This document shows, piece after piece, positions 26,128-39,495 of a stretch of 64,000 bases of DNA. Below the pieces are notes generated by a model. It was not told the origin of the DNA. It did no database searches and saw nothing but the letters and a program-made list of their open reading frames with translations. Numbering within the stretch: position 1 is the first letter of the stretch; every line of letters begins with the position of its first letter. The DNA is taken from positions 1-64,000 of the forward strand of contig NZ_JAGIQA010000023.1 of the NCBI RefSeq assembly GCF_017814975.1, given 5' to 3'. Made by a program: the position numbers and the translations under genes. This stretch comes from Cupriavidus consociatus (GTDB taxonomy: Bacteria; Pseudomonadota; Gammaproteobacteria; Burkholderiales; Burkholderiaceae).

Positions 26128-27357
26128 ATGCAAACGGAAACCACGGATGTCGTCATCATCGGCGCAGGCCCTGCCGGCTCGGTCGCGGCGGGCTTGCTGC
26201 GCAAGCACGGAATCCCGGTACTGGTGATCGAGAAGGAAATCTTCCCGCGCTTTTCGATCGGCGAGAGCCTGCTGCCGCAGAGCATGGCCTATATCGAAAG
26301 CGCTGGCATGCTGCGCGCCGTGGTGGAAGCCGGCTTCCAGTATAAGAACGGCGCGGCGTTCTCCCGCGCCGGCCAGCACACCGCCTTCGACTTCCGGGAA
26401 AAATTCTCTCCCGGCTGGGGCACGACCTACCAGGTGCAGCGCGCCCGCTTCGACGATGTGCTGATCCGCGAGGCGGCACGCCAGGGCGCCGAAGTCCGCT
26501 TCGCGCATCTCGTCGAGAACGTCGATGTCGGCGGCGCGCAGCCGGAGGTGACGGTGCGCGCGCCGGACGGCAGCCAGTACCGGGTCCGCGCGAAATTCCT
26601 GCTCGATGCCTCGGGCTTCGGCCGCATCCTGCCGCGCCTGCTCAAGCTGGAGTCGCCGTCGGGCTTCCCGGTGCGCAGCGCGCTCTTCACTCATGTCGAA
26701 GACCGGGTCGCCCCGGGGGCCTTTGACCGCAACAAGATCCTGATCAGCGTGCATCCGCAGCACCCGGATGTCTGGTACTGGACCATCCCGTTCTCGGACG
26801 GCCGCTGCTCGCTCGGCGTGGTCGCCGAGAAGGCGTTCCTGGACAACTACACCGGCACCGAGACCGAGCGGCTGCGCGCGCTGGTGGCCGAGGAGCCCGG
26901 GCTGGCCAGCCTGCTTGCGGATGCCTGCTGGGACACCCCGGCGCGCCAGATCGCGGGCTACTCGGCCAACGTCAGTTCGCTGTGGGGCAATGGCTACGCG
27001 CTGCTGGGCAATGCCGGCGAATTCCTCGATCCGGTGTTTTCCTCCGGCGTCACCATCGCCTTCAAGTCGGCCAGCCTGGCCGCTGACTGCCTGGTGCGCC
27101 AGCTCGGCGGCGAAACGGTGGACTGGGAGAAAGATTTCGCGAAGCCGCTGCGCGCGGGCGTGGATTGCTTCCGCGTCTTTGTTGAAGCATGGTATGAAGG
27201 CCGCTTCCAGAAGCTGATCTTCCACCCCAATGCCACGCCTGAGATCCGCGGCATGATCAGCGCGGTGCTGGCCGGCTATGCATGGGACCGCAACAACCCG
27301 TTCGTCGCCGATCCGCGCCGCCGCATGGCGGTGCTCGAAGAATTCTGCAACGTCTGA
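26128..27357 (+). CDS. Flavin-dependent halogenase-like FAD oxidoreductase
   Basis: A 409-residue flavoprotein. The FAD-binding GAGPAGSVAAG is at residues 12-22 and IGESLLP at 44-50. Two halogenase hallmarks are visible: W216-Y-W218-T-I-P221 matches the WxWxIP motif that blocks monooxygenation, and K73 in FQYKNGAAF lies where the catalytic lysine forms the chloramine or hypohalous intermediate. LLGNAGEFLDPVFSSGVTIA is the second FAD region. Similar enzymes accompany aryl polyene/xanthomonadin-type lipid pigment genes, and the next gene is a FabG reductase 45 bases downstream. No acyl carrier protein or ketosynthase is in the window, so the substrate is unknown. Confidence 0.8.
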   Translation: MQTETTDVVIIGAGPAGSVAAGLLRKHGIPVLVIEKEIFPRFSIGESLLPQSMAYIESAGMLRAVVEAGFQYKNGAAFSRAGQHTAFDFREKFSPGWGTTYQVQRARFDDVLIREAARQGAEVRFAHLVENVDVGGAQPEVTVRAPDGSQYRVRAKFLLDASGFGRILPRLLKLESPSGFPVRSALFTHVEDRVAPGAFDRNKILISVHPQHPDVWYWTIPFSDGRCSLGVVAEKAFLDNYTGTETERLRALVAEEPGLASLLADACWDTPARQIAGYSANVSSLWGNGYALLGNAGEFLDPVFSSGVTIAFKSASLAADCLVRQLGGETVDWEKDFAKPLRAGVDCFRVFVEAWYEGRFQKLIFHPNATPEIRGMISAVLAGYAWDRNNPFVADPRRRMAVLEEFCNV

Positions 27358-27402
27358 CGGCCGCCGCCGAGCCGGCACGGCTTTTCTGCAAGGACAACAA
27401 GC

Positions 27403-28134
27403 ATGACCAATCCGACCGTACTGGTCACCGGATCGTCGCGCGGCATCGGCCGCGCCATCGCGCTGCGCCTGGCGCGCGACGGCTATGACGTGGTGGTTCA
27501 TTGCCGCGCACGCCGCGACGAGGCCGAAGCCGTGGCCGACGCGGTGCGCGCCCATGGCAGCAGGTCGCGCGTGCTGTGCTTCGACGTCAGCCGCCGCGAC
27601 GAGGCAGCGGCCACGCTGCTGGCCGACATCGCCACGCACGGCTGCTACTACGGCGTGGTCTGCAACGCCGGGCTGGCCCGCGACGCGGCGTTCCCGGCCA
27701 TGACCGGCGCCGAATGGGACGAGGTGGTGCACACCAACCTCGACGCCTTCTACAACGTGCTCAACCCGGTGGTGATGCCGATGGTGCAGCGCCGCCAGCC
27801 TGGCCGCATCGTCACGCTGTCATCGGTCTCCGGACTGGTCGGCAACCGCGGGCAGGCCAACTACAGCGCCGCCAAGGCGGGCATCATCGGCGCCACCAAG
27901 GCGCTTGCCATCGAACTGGCCAAGCGCGCCATCACGGTCAACTGCGTCGCACCCGGCCTGATCGACACCGACATGGTCGAGGCGCACGTGCGCGAGGAAG
28001 CGCTGCGCCTGATCCCGGCGCGGCGCATGGGCACGCCGGACGAGGTTGCCGCCACCGTCGCCTTCCTGCTGTCGCCCGATGCCGGCTATATCACGCGGCA
28101 GGTGATTTCGGTCAACGGCGGGATGTTTGGGTAA
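27403..28134 (+). CDS. 3-oxoacyl-ACP reductase (FabG-like SDR)
   Basis: A 243-residue NADPH-dependent ketoreductase. TGSSRGIG at residues 9-16 binds the cofactor, and the catalytic residues lie in LSSVSG (about S141) and Y154-S-A-A-K158. PGLIDTDM and the C-terminal ISVNGGMFG are typical of FabG-type enzymes of fatty-acid or aryl-polyene synthesis. An AAGGACAAC ribosome site precedes the ATG. It forms a two-gene operon with the halogenase-like flavoprotein, so it probably reduces the 3-keto group of an acyl-carrier-bound intermediate in the same pathway rather than serving general fatty-acid synthesis. Confidence 0.88.
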   Translation: MTNPTVLVTGSSRGIGRAIALRLARDGYDVVVHCRARRDEAEAVADAVRAHGSRSRVLCFDVSRRDEAAATLLADIATHGCYYGVVCNAGLARDAAFPAMTGAEWDEVVHTNLDAFYNVLNPVVMPMVQRRQPGRIVTLSSVSGLVGNRGQANYSAAKAGIIGATKALAIELAKRAITVNCVAPGLIDTDMVEAHVREEALRLIPARRMGTPDEVAATVAFLLSPDAGYITRQVISVNGGMFG

Positions 28135-28159
28135 GGCACCGTCATTCCGCCGTCCTTCC

Positions 28160-28186
28160 GCCGGCGCTGTCCCTGGCAGCGCCGGC
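28160..28186. terminator. Hairpin between convergent fabG-like and GST genes
   Basis: GCCGGCGCTG pairs perfectly with CAGCGCCGGC around a seven-base loop, in the gap between two genes that end towards each other. There is no T-tract, so it is a candidate for a bidirectional, non-canonical terminator. Confidence 0.4.
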
Positions 28187-28253
28187 AGCGACCCGCAAGG
28201 GCGGCGGCGTCCGGCGAGAGCAAGTGCTGGCTGACGCGGACGCGCGCTTGCTT

Positions 28254-28919
28254 TCAGTCCCGGTCCGGAGCGCCCGGCGGAAACAACGGGCGGTAGGGCC
28301 GCGCCTCGTCGACGGCCCGGCTGAAGGATGGCCGGGCCAGCAGCCGGGAGCGGTACGCGCGCACATGGGGACACGCCGCAGGAACGGGATGCACCCAGTC
28401 CGCATAGAACAGCGACGGTGCCGCCGCGCAATCGGCCAGCGTGAAAGCAGCCCCCGCAGCCCATTGGCGGCCGGCGAGCCTGGCGTCCAGCCAGGCGTAG
28501 GCGCTTTCCAGCAGCTTGTGCGCCTCGGCCACGCCATAGGCATCGCGGTGGTCAGCGGGGCGGAGATAGTCGAGCACGATGCGCTGCATCGGCGTCATCA
28601 CGTACTGGTCAAAGAAGCGGTCCAGCAGGCGGACCTCGAGCGCGTCATCCGGCGCCTCGGGCAGCCAGCGCACTGCGCCCCGGTGATGCTGGTCGAGGTA
28701 TTCGATGATGATGCTGGATTCGAATACCGTGCGCGGGCCATCGACCAGCACCGGCATCCGCTGCAATGGCCATAAGCGCGCATGTTCGGCTGCATGCTCG
28801 GGATGGTCGGGCGACAGCATGCGAAACTCGAACGGGATCGCGTTCTCGTACAGCGCAATCAGCGCCTTCTGGCAGTAGGAGGAAAACGGGTGGGCATAAA
28901 GCTGCATCGTGGGCTGCAT
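28254..28919 (-). CDS. Glutathione S-transferase family protein
   Basis: A 221-residue protein with the thioredoxin-like N-domain (residues about 4-80: MQLYAHPFSSYCQKALIALYEN, then RMPVLVDGPRTVFESSIIIEYLDQHH, where the cis-proline and the ES of the glutathione site are visible) and the all-helical C-domain with FTLADCAAAPSLFYADW. Substrate specificity cannot be read. The start at 28919 was chosen as the ATG nearest the conserved strand. It lies 26 bases downstream of the proline iminopeptidase gene on the minus strand, so the two may be co-transcribed. Confidence 0.88.
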   Translation of the reverse strand: MQPTMQLYAHPFSSYCQKALIALYENAIPFEFRMLSPDHPEHAAEHARLWPLQRMPVLVDGPRTVFESSIIIEYLDQHHRGAVRWLPEAPDDALEVRLLDRFFDQYVMTPMQRIVLDYLRPADHRDAYGVAEAHKLLESAYAWLDARLAGRQWAAGAAFTLADCAAAPSLFYADWVHPVPAACPHVRAYRSRLLARPSFSRAVDEARPYRPLFPPGAPDRD

Positions 28920-28945
28920 TGCGGTCTCCTGTTGGCCCGCCCGGG

Positions 28946-30049
<1,104 letters not shown>

Positions 30050-30085
30050 TTACGTGGCAAATCGCGCCAACCGGCGCGGCCCCGC

Positions 30086-33909
<3,824 letters not shown>

Positions 33910-33942
33910 GCAAGCCACAACATGCAAGCCACAAGGAACGAC

Positions 33943-34719
33943 ATGAGCGAAACCATCCGGGAACAGCACGCCGGCGTCGACATTGACGCGCGCGGCATTG
34001 CCACCGTCACCATCCGCGACGCGGGTTCCCTCAACATCCTCGGCACGCCGGTGATCGCCTCGGTGACGCGCGCGATCGAGGCGCTGGCCGCCAACGATGC
34101 CGTGCGCGTGGTGGTGCTGCGCGGCACCGGCGACAAGGGCTTTATCGGCGGCGCCGATATCAAGGAAATGGCCGCGCTGGACCGCACCAGCGCACAGGCA
34201 TTCATCAGCGGCCTGCGCCGCCTGTGCGACGCGGTGCGCCATTGCCCGGCGCCGGTGATCGCGCGCATGCCGGGCTGGTGCCTGGGCGGGGGGCTGGAGC
34301 TGGCGCTGGCGTGCGATATCCGCATCGCCGCCGACAATGCGCAGCTCGGCATGCCAGAGGTCAAGGTCGGCATTCCGTCAGTGATCCACGCGGCGCTGAT
34401 GCCGCGCCTGATCGGCAATGCGCGCGCGTCATGGCTGCTGCTGACGGGCGAGATCGCCAACGCCGAAGACGCGCTGCAGTGGGGACTGGTCAGCCGCGTG
34501 GTGCCGCTCGATGCGCTGGATCAGGAGGTCGAGCGCGTGGCCGCGCTGCTGGCGGGCTTCGGTCCCGTTGCCGTGCGCCAGCAGAAGCGTTTGCTGCGCG
34601 AGTGGGAAGACGCGCCGATCGATGTGTCGATCAACAACAGCGTGGCGGAATTCGGCAGCGCGTTCGACACCGGCGAGCCGCAGCAGCATATGGCCACGTT
34701 CCTGAACCGCAAGCGCTGA
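33943..34719 (+). CDS. Enoyl-CoA hydratase/isomerase family protein
   Basis: A 258-residue crotonase-fold enzyme. The oxyanion-hole segments are FIGGADIKEM (about 67-76) and CLGGGLELALACD (113-125). The two glutamates used by hydratases correspond to E119 and E139 (GMPEVKVGI). It is the third gene of the CoA-transferase/Bug operon and probably adds water to, or isomerises, the CoA ester made by the first enzyme. ATG 33943 is preferred to ATG 33922 because AAGGAA lies at correct spacing before it. It converges on a LysR gene 20 bases beyond its stop. Confidence 0.88.
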   Translation: MSETIREQHAGVDIDARGIATVTIRDAGSLNILGTPVIASVTRAIEALAANDAVRVVVLRGTGDKGFIGGADIKEMAALDRTSAQAFISGLRRLCDAVRHCPAPVIARMPGWCLGGGLELALACDIRIAADNAQLGMPEVKVGIPSVIHAALMPRLIGNARASWLLLTGEIANAEDALQWGLVSRVVPLDALDQEVERVAALLAGFGPVAVRQQKRLLREWEDAPIDVSINNSVAEFGSAFDTGEPQQHMATFLNRKR

Positions 34720-34739
34720 GCCGCGCCTTTGGTTCGCTA

Positions 34740-35675
34740 TTACGGCGCCGTACTGGCCACGGCGCCACCCTCGCGTGTGGCCACCACGCGCGGATCGTTG
34801 AGCAGGAACTGCGCGAACGCCTCGGCAAATGACGGCAGCTTGCCGTCGGCGCGCACGATCAGGTTGAGTTCGCGCAGTGCCCAGGGCTCGGCCAGCCGCA
34901 CCCCCACTACGCGCGCCTCGCGCAGTGCCTGTGCCGCCACGCTGCGCGGCACGAGGGCCACCCCTACCCCCGCCTCGGCCAGCGACAACACTGCGTCGAA
35001 GCTGTGCGCATGCAGCCGCACGTTCGGGCTCTTGCCCGCGCGCTGCGCCATGTCGCGCAGGAACAGAAAGTTGCTGCTGGTGCGGCTCATGCACACGAAG
35101 TCGAAAGCCAGTGCCGCGCCGAAGCGGACCTCCGGCTCGCGCGCCAGTGGATGCTCGGCCGCGACCGCCAGGATCAGTTCGTCGCGCGCATAGCGCACCG
35201 AGCGTACCCCGCTGGTCTCGAAGTCGCCGGCGAGAATGCCCACGTCGGCCTCGTGCGCCGCGACCGCGGTCAGGATCGACTGGCTGGCGCGTTCTTCGAG
35301 GTCGATGTTCACGTCCGGGTTGGCCAGCAGAAAGCGGCTCACGCTCGGGATGATGAAGCCGTTGAGCGAGCTGCTGTTGGCCAGCAGCCGGATATTGCCT
35401 TTCAGGCCCGCCGAAAAACGGCCCACCTCGCCGTGCATGCGCTCGACGCCGAGCAGCAGTTCGCGCACATGGACCAGCAATGTCTCCCCGGCCGGCGTCA
35501 GCTCCATGCCGCGCGCGGTGCGCACGAACAGCGGCGTGCCCATCGCATGCTCGAGGTTCTTCAGCCGGTAGCTGGCCGCCGATGCGGTGATATGCGTGGC
35601 CGAAGCGCCCCCGGAGAGACTTTGTGCATCGGCGATCGCCTGGAACAGGCGCAGGTCGGTCAGTTCGTAACGCAA
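34740..35675 (-). CDS. LysR family transcriptional regulator
   Basis: A 311-residue regulator beginning MRYELTDLRLFQAIADAQSL, with the helix-turn-helix in residues 20-60 (GGASATHITASAASYRLKNLEHAMGTPLFVRT) and an effector domain containing LSLAEAGVGVALVPRS. It is convergent with the CoA-transferase/Bug/hydratase operon, which it may still regulate from a distance. Its first 30 codons overlap no other gene. A hairpin at 34744-34766 lies inside its 3' end. Confidence 0.9.
   Translation of the reverse strand: MRYELTDLRLFQAIADAQSLSGGASATHITASAASYRLKNLEHAMGTPLFVRTARGMELTPAGETLLVHVRELLLGVERMHGEVGRFSAGLKGNIRLLANSSSLNGFIIPSVSRFLLANPDVNIDLEERASQSILTAVAAHEADVGILAGDFETSGVRSVRYARDELILAVAAEHPLAREPEVRFGAALAFDFVCMSRTSSNFLFLRDMAQRAGKSPNVRLHAHSFDAVLSLAEAGVGVALVPRSVAAQALREARVVGVRLAEPWALRELNLIVRADGKLPSFAEAFAQFLLNDPRVVATREGGAVASTAP
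34744..34766. terminator. Hairpin at a convergent gene junction
   Basis: GGCGCCGT pairs with ACGGCGCC around a seven-base loop, 25 bases after the hydratase stop and inside the end of the LysR gene. It could stop transcription coming from the hydratase side. There is no T-tract, so support is modest. Confidence 0.3.
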
Positions 35676-35814
35676 GGCAGCCCCGGGTGTCTAAGTGGTC
35701 AGGCGAGAGCCGGCTAGCGACGGCTCGCGGGCATTCTAGTGCAGGCCGGCACACGCCTTCGCCGAAGGCGGCCCCGGATTCATGTGGACACCATTCACTT
35801 GGTTTGCTATCGTA

Positions 35815-35831
35815 TGTGTACGGCGTACACA
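35815..35831. promoter_or_regulatory. Perfect 7-3-7 operator-like palindrome
   Basis: TGTGTAC-GGC-GTACACA is a perfect inverted repeat in the 268-base gap between the LysR gene (start 35675) and the VOC gene (start 35944). The symmetry and the TGT...ACA ends resemble GntR/FCD-class or similar helix-turn-helix operators. No such regulator gene is adjacent; the nearest GntR gene in the window is at 255-1061, whose own leader holds TGTGTAC. Confidence 0.5.
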
Positions 35832-35943
35832 AAAGCGCCTGGCCGTTGCCGGATCCCGGAAGCTATCGTCTGACGACGGTCCGGACGATGGCTACGTTTT
35901 TCCTGGTTGCCCCGCCCGGGCAGCCCTCTCTACAGGAGTTGTC

Positions 35944-36369
35944 ATGCAAGTCCAGCCCTATCTCTTTCTTGAAGGTCGTTGCGATGAAGCTGTCGAGTTC
36001 TACAAGAAGACCCTTGGCGCCAAGGTCAATATGCGGATGACGTTCAAGGAGAACCCCGAGCCCGAAAAGGCCGACCCCAGCTGCCAGGCGCCGCCGGGAA
36101 CGGAAGACAAGGTCATGCACATGGAATTCCAGATCGGCGACAGCGTGATCATGGCTTCCGACGGCCGCTGCTCGAACCAGCCCAAGTTCGAGGGCTTCGG
36201 CCTGACGATCAGCTTTGCCGACAAGGCCGGGGTGGAAAAGGCCTTCAACGGCCTGAAGGAAGGCGGCCAGGTGGTGATGCCGCTGGACAAGACCTTCTTC
36301 GCCGAGCAGTTTGGCATGGTCAGCGACCGCTTCGGCGTCATGTGGATGCTGATCACCGAGCAGAAGTAA
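35944..36369 (+). CDS. VOC family protein (PhnB-like glyoxalase fold)
   Basis: A 141-residue protein of the vicinal-oxygen-chelate fold, PhnB/YdcJ-type: MQVQPYLFLEGRCDEAVEFYKKTLGAKVNMRM opens it, DKVMHMEFQIGDSVIMASD forms the middle strand, and DRFGVMWMLI ends it. Members have unclear, possibly metal-dependent roles. A CAGGAGTTGTC ribosome site precedes ATG 35944. It is preceded by a perfect operator-like palindrome at 35815-35831, so it may be individually regulated. Confidence 0.85.
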   Translation: MQVQPYLFLEGRCDEAVEFYKKTLGAKVNMRMTFKENPEPEKADPSCQAPPGTEDKVMHMEFQIGDSVIMASDGRCSNQPKFEGFGLTISFADKAGVEKAFNGLKEGGQVVMPLDKTFFAEQFGMVSDRFGVMWMLITEQK

Positions 36370-36466
36370 GCGCGGCGCGCGCGGTTTCGCCGGCGGCAGC
36401 GGCATACGGGATTACAATGCGCGCCGCCAGCCGGAGAAACCGGCGAACCCACGACAGCCACGCGCC

Positions 36467-36670
36467 ATGGACGAACGCATCACGGAACTCGAAATCAAGC
36501 TCGCCTTCCAGGAAGACCTGCTCGAAACGCTCAACACCACGGTGGCGCGCCAGCAGCAGCAGATCGACCTGCTGCAGGAGCAGTTCCGCGCGCTGTACCA
36601 GCAGTTGCGCAGCGCCACGTCGACGGCGTCAGAGTCCGATCCCCTGCAGGAAATCCCGCCGCATTACTGA
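36467..36670 (+). CDS. slyX: SlyX family protein
   Basis: A 67-residue protein matching the small SlyX family: MDERITELEIKLAFQEDLLETLN followed by a QQQQIDLLQEQFRALYQQL coiled coil and the C-terminal PPHY. It is predicted to be a single long helix forming a coiled-coil dimer. The function is unknown in all organisms where it occurs. It lies between VOC and DUF1439 genes with gaps of about 100 bases. Confidence 0.92.
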   Translation: MDERITELEIKLAFQEDLLETLNTTVARQQQQIDLLQEQFRALYQQLRSATSTASESDPLQEIPPHY

Positions 36671-36780
36671 TGCCGCGCGCATGCGCGCCGGCGCAATGTG
36701 ACGGAACGCCATCCCGCGCGCGCGGTCTGACTGGCTGACTCCATCCACGGCGCGCCGGCGAGGCGCGCACCATCCGCCAC

Positions 36781-37350
36781 ATGCGCCTGCGCCCCTCCCT
36801 GCTCCTTGCCGCCGCGGCCGTCCTTGCGACCGTCTGCACGGCCGCCACGCCCGCGCTGGCCGGCTACAACGTCTGGACCGGCGAATACACGCTGACCCGC
36901 CAGGAACTGCAGGCCGCGCTGGAGCAGCGCTTTCCCGCCACGCTGCGCTATGCGGAAGTGGTGACCGTACAGCTGAGCCACCCCCGGCTGGTGCTCGACG
37001 AGGCCAGCAACCGGCTCATCACCCATGTCGACGCCCGCCTGACCAATGCGCTGCTGCCCTCGCCGCCGGTTGACGGCAAGCTGGCACTCAACAGCGGCGT
37101 GCGCTACGACTCCGGCAAGCGCGCCGTGCTGCTCGACAACCCCACGGTGCAACAAGTCGAGGTTGCCGGCATGGCCCAGTACCGCGAGCAGCTCAATGCC
37201 ATTGGCGCGGTCGTTGCGCAGCAGCTGCTTAAGGACTATCCGGTCTATACCTTCAAGCCCGAGGAACTGCGCTTCGGCGGCAAGGAGGTCGAGCCGGGGA
37301 CGATCACGGTCGGCAAGGACGAAGTGCGTGTCGAAGTGAAGAACCGCTAA
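36781..37350 (+). CDS. DUF1439 domain-containing exported protein
   Basis: A 189-residue protein with a signal peptide (residues 1-27, cut at ALAGY). The body, YTLTRQELQAALEQRFPATLRYAEVVTVQLSHPRLVLD, is the lipid-transfer-like fold seen in the YceB/DUF1439 family, though the lipoprotein cysteine typical of YceB is absent, so the protein is probably soluble in the periplasm. The function is unknown. Its stop codon overlaps by three bases the stop of the convergent EamA transporter gene. Confidence 0.85.
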   Translation: MRLRPSLLLAAAAVLATVCTAATPALAGYNVWTGEYTLTRQELQAALEQRFPATLRYAEVVTVQLSHPRLVLDEASNRLITHVDARLTNALLPSPPVDGKLALNSGVRYDSGKRAVLLDNPTVQQVEVAGMAQYREQLNAIGAVVAQQLLKDYPVYTFKPEELRFGGKEVEPGTITVGKDEVRVEVKNR

Positions 37351-38261
37351 CGCTGCAGCGTATCCCGCTTGCCGCGGAACACCAGCGACAGTCCCGCCAG
37401 CACCGCCGCCATCCCTGCAATCGCCAGCGGCGCCATCCGGTTGCCCAGCAGCAGGTAGTCCAGCACCGCGGTGCCGGCAGGCACGAGGTAGAACAGGCTG
37501 GTCACATTGACCAGGTTGCCCGCTTGGATCAGCCGGTAGAACAACAGCGTGGCGCCGATCGAGATGCCGAGCGTCAGCCACAGCAGCGGCAGCGCGAACG
37601 CCAGCGATACCTCGAAAGCAAAGGGCTGGAACGGCAGGCACAGGAGGCATGCCGCGAGGCTGGCGCCATACTGCAGCGGCAGCACCTGCGCCGGCTCGCG
37701 CGTGATGCGCTTCTGCAGGATAGCGCCGACGGTCATGCAAGCCAGCGATGCCAGTCCGCACAACACGCCCGCCACGGAAAGCCGTGCCAGCAGCAGGCTG
37801 TCCGCGACCACCAGCGCCAACCCGGCGAGCGCGAGCGCCAGACCCGCCATGCGGGTGGTGCTGTAGCGTCGCTCGGTCAGCAACAGGGTCAGCATCGGTT
37901 GCGCGCCCAGCACGGTGGCCAGCACACCAGGCGTCATGCCATGGTCAAGTGCAAGGAAGTAGAACACGGCGTAGCCGCCGATCAGCAGCAGGCCGGTCAG
38001 CGCCACATGCAGCCGTTCGCCGCGCGGCGGCAGTAACTGGCCCCGTGCCAGGCCGATGGCGCCGAGCACCGCCAGCGTCATGGCAAAACGCAGCGTCAGC
38101 AAGGCAAAGGGCGTGGCATGGTCAAGCCCGAGGCGTGCCGCGATGGCGCCGCTGCTCCACAGCAGCACGAATAGCGGTGTGGCCCAGAACGCGGCGGATA
38201 CCGCATGCCGGGAGTCGGTCGCGGCGCCCAGTTGCGCCGCGCAATCTTTTTCGGTAGTCAT
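37347..38261 (-). CDS. EamA/DMT family transporter
   Basis: A 304-residue inner-membrane protein with ten predicted helices in two EamA repeats: WATPLFVLLWSSGAIAARLGLDHATPFALLTLRF opens the first, and the second begins near SVAGVLCGLASLACMTVGAILQKR. It ends in a basic tail, LVFRGKRDTLQR. Relatives export amino acids or other small metabolites. The start is 38261 or 38270 (both ATG, no strong ribosome site); I chose the inner one. It converges with DUF1439, sharing stop-codon bases. Confidence 0.88.
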   Translation of the reverse strand: MTTEKDCAAQLGAATDSRHAVSAAFWATPLFVLLWSSGAIAARLGLDHATPFALLTLRFAMTLAVLGAIGLARGQLLPPRGERLHVALTGLLLIGGYAVFYFLALDHGMTPGVLATVLGAQPMLTLLLTERRYSTTRMAGLALALAGLALVVADSLLLARLSVAGVLCGLASLACMTVGAILQKRITREPAQVLPLQYGASLAACLLCLPFQPFAFEVSLAFALPLLWLTLGISIGATLLFYRLIQAGNLVNVTSLFYLVPAGTAVLDYLLLGNRMAPLAIAGMAAVLAGLSLVFRGKRDTLQR

Positions 38262-38667
38262 GGATGTCATCTGTCGAAGGCATGGCAGACCCCGGCGCGC
38301 AGGCACGCGCATCGACTGGCAGCGGTGCGCGCGACGCGCGGCTACCGTGCCGTCAGGCACGCGCAGGCGTGAATACCGGGGACGAGAGTGCCGAAGTGCG
38401 GTCCAGGTACGGGCCGCGATGCGCGCCCGTCAGCCGCGTGGCGGCGGGGGCGGATGCGCGCCGCCGGAGAACGGCGGCGGCGGTGCGACAGAGACGAACG
38501 CAGGCTGGCGACGCACGCACGGCAACGCGTCGCACGGGGGCGCGGCGTTGACGGGGCGATGGCGGTCTGCGCTCATGACGAAATCGGGAATTGGATGCGA
38601 AGGTCTGGCGATGCTATGCCTGTGCGGCGGTCGCGTCAACGGGTGGCTTGCATGATGCGGCCAATGC
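38262..38667. other. 406-base intergenic region, no feature recognised
   Basis: The gap between the EamA gene start and the Sir2 gene end is very GC-rich. It should contain the EamA promoter. Open frames on both strands here have random composition and no ribosome site, so I do not call a gene. No repeat, hairpin with T-tract or palindrome stands out. Confidence 0.4.
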
Positions 38668-39495
38668 TCACTTTGCAGCGCCTGAATCCAGCTGCGCCAC
38701 CAGCGCCTGCAGCGCACGTGCGCAGCCGGCTTCGACCTTCAGCGCCAGCATGTCGTCCGCGCGCGTGGTGCCGAGATTGAGCGCCGCCACCGGCTTGCCC
38801 ATCTGGCCGGCCCAGACACAGAAGCGGTAGCCCGAGTAGACCATCAGCGACGAGCCCGCCACCAGCATTGCATCGGCGGCCTCGAGCGCCGCGCGCGCGG
38901 CATCGACGCGTGTGCGCGGAACCGACTCGCCGAAAAAGACCACGTCAGGCTTGAGGATGCCGCCGCAGCGCGCGCACTCGGGCACGCGGAACTGCGCGAA
39001 CAGCGGCGATTCGAAATGCACGTCGCCATCGGCGGCAGGCTCGGCAATCACGTCGCGCAGCGCGGCGTTCCGGTCCAGCAGCCAGTCCTGCAGGCCGGCG
39101 CGGTCATGGCTCGCGCCGCAGTCGAGGCAGATGGCGCTGGCGAGGCTGCCGTGCAGCTCGATCACGTCGCGGCTGCCGGCACGCTGGTGCAGCCCGTCCA
39201 CATTCTGCGTGACCAGCGCGCTCAGGCGGCCCTGCTCACCCAGCCGGGCCAGCGCATGGTGCGCGCCGTTGGGCCGCGCCTGCCACGCCACCGGCCAGCC
39301 CAGCATGCTGCGCGCCCAGTAGCGCTGGCGCCCGGCGTGCGAGCCGAGGAAGGCCTGCAGCGTGATCGGCTGCGAACGCTGCCACTGGCCGCGCGCGTCG
39401 CGATAGCCGGGGATGCCGGAATCCGTGCTGATACCAGCGCCGGTCAGCACGAACAGGCGCGGGTGGCGCCGCACGAAGTCGAGAAGTTCGTTCAA
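38668..39495 (-). CDS. Sir2 family NAD-dependent protein deacylase, TTG start
   Basis: A 275-residue sirtuin. GAGIS at residues 19-23 and GIPGYRD bind NAD, QNVDGLHQRAG is at 97-107, the catalytic histidine is H115 in ELHGS, and zinc is held by C123/C126 and CARCGG later on. No ATG or GTG fits before the NAD motif; TTG at 39493-39495 gives a normal N-terminus (LNELLDFVRRHPRLFVLTGAG), with GGAGG ten bases upstream. That TTG overlaps the stop of the upstream oxidoreductase-like gene (TTGA), so the two are translationally coupled. It removes acyl groups from protein lysines in the cytoplasm. Confidence 0.85.
   Translation of the reverse strand: MNELLDFVRRHPRLFVLTGAGISTDSGIPGYRDARGQWQRSQPITLQAFLGSHAGRQRYWARSMLGWPVAWQARPNGAHHALARLGEQGRLSALVTQNVDGLHQRAGSRDVIELHGSLASAICLDCGASHDRAGLQDWLLDRNAALRDVIAEPAADGDVHFESPLFAQFRVPECARCGGILKPDVVFFGESVPRTRVDAARAALEAADAMLVAGSSLMVYSGYRFCVWAGQMGKPVAALNLGTTRADDMLALKVEAGCARALQALVAQLDSGAAK

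Noticed and set aside
26128-28134. A complete aryl polyene or xanthomonadin gene cluster
   Set aside because: Only the halogenase-like and FabG genes are present; no acyl carrier protein, ketosynthase, dehydratase or acyltransferase is found on either side.
38262-38667. A small gene in the 406-base gap
   Set aside because: Candidate frames on both strands have no ribosome site, no conserved-looking segment and random amino acid composition.
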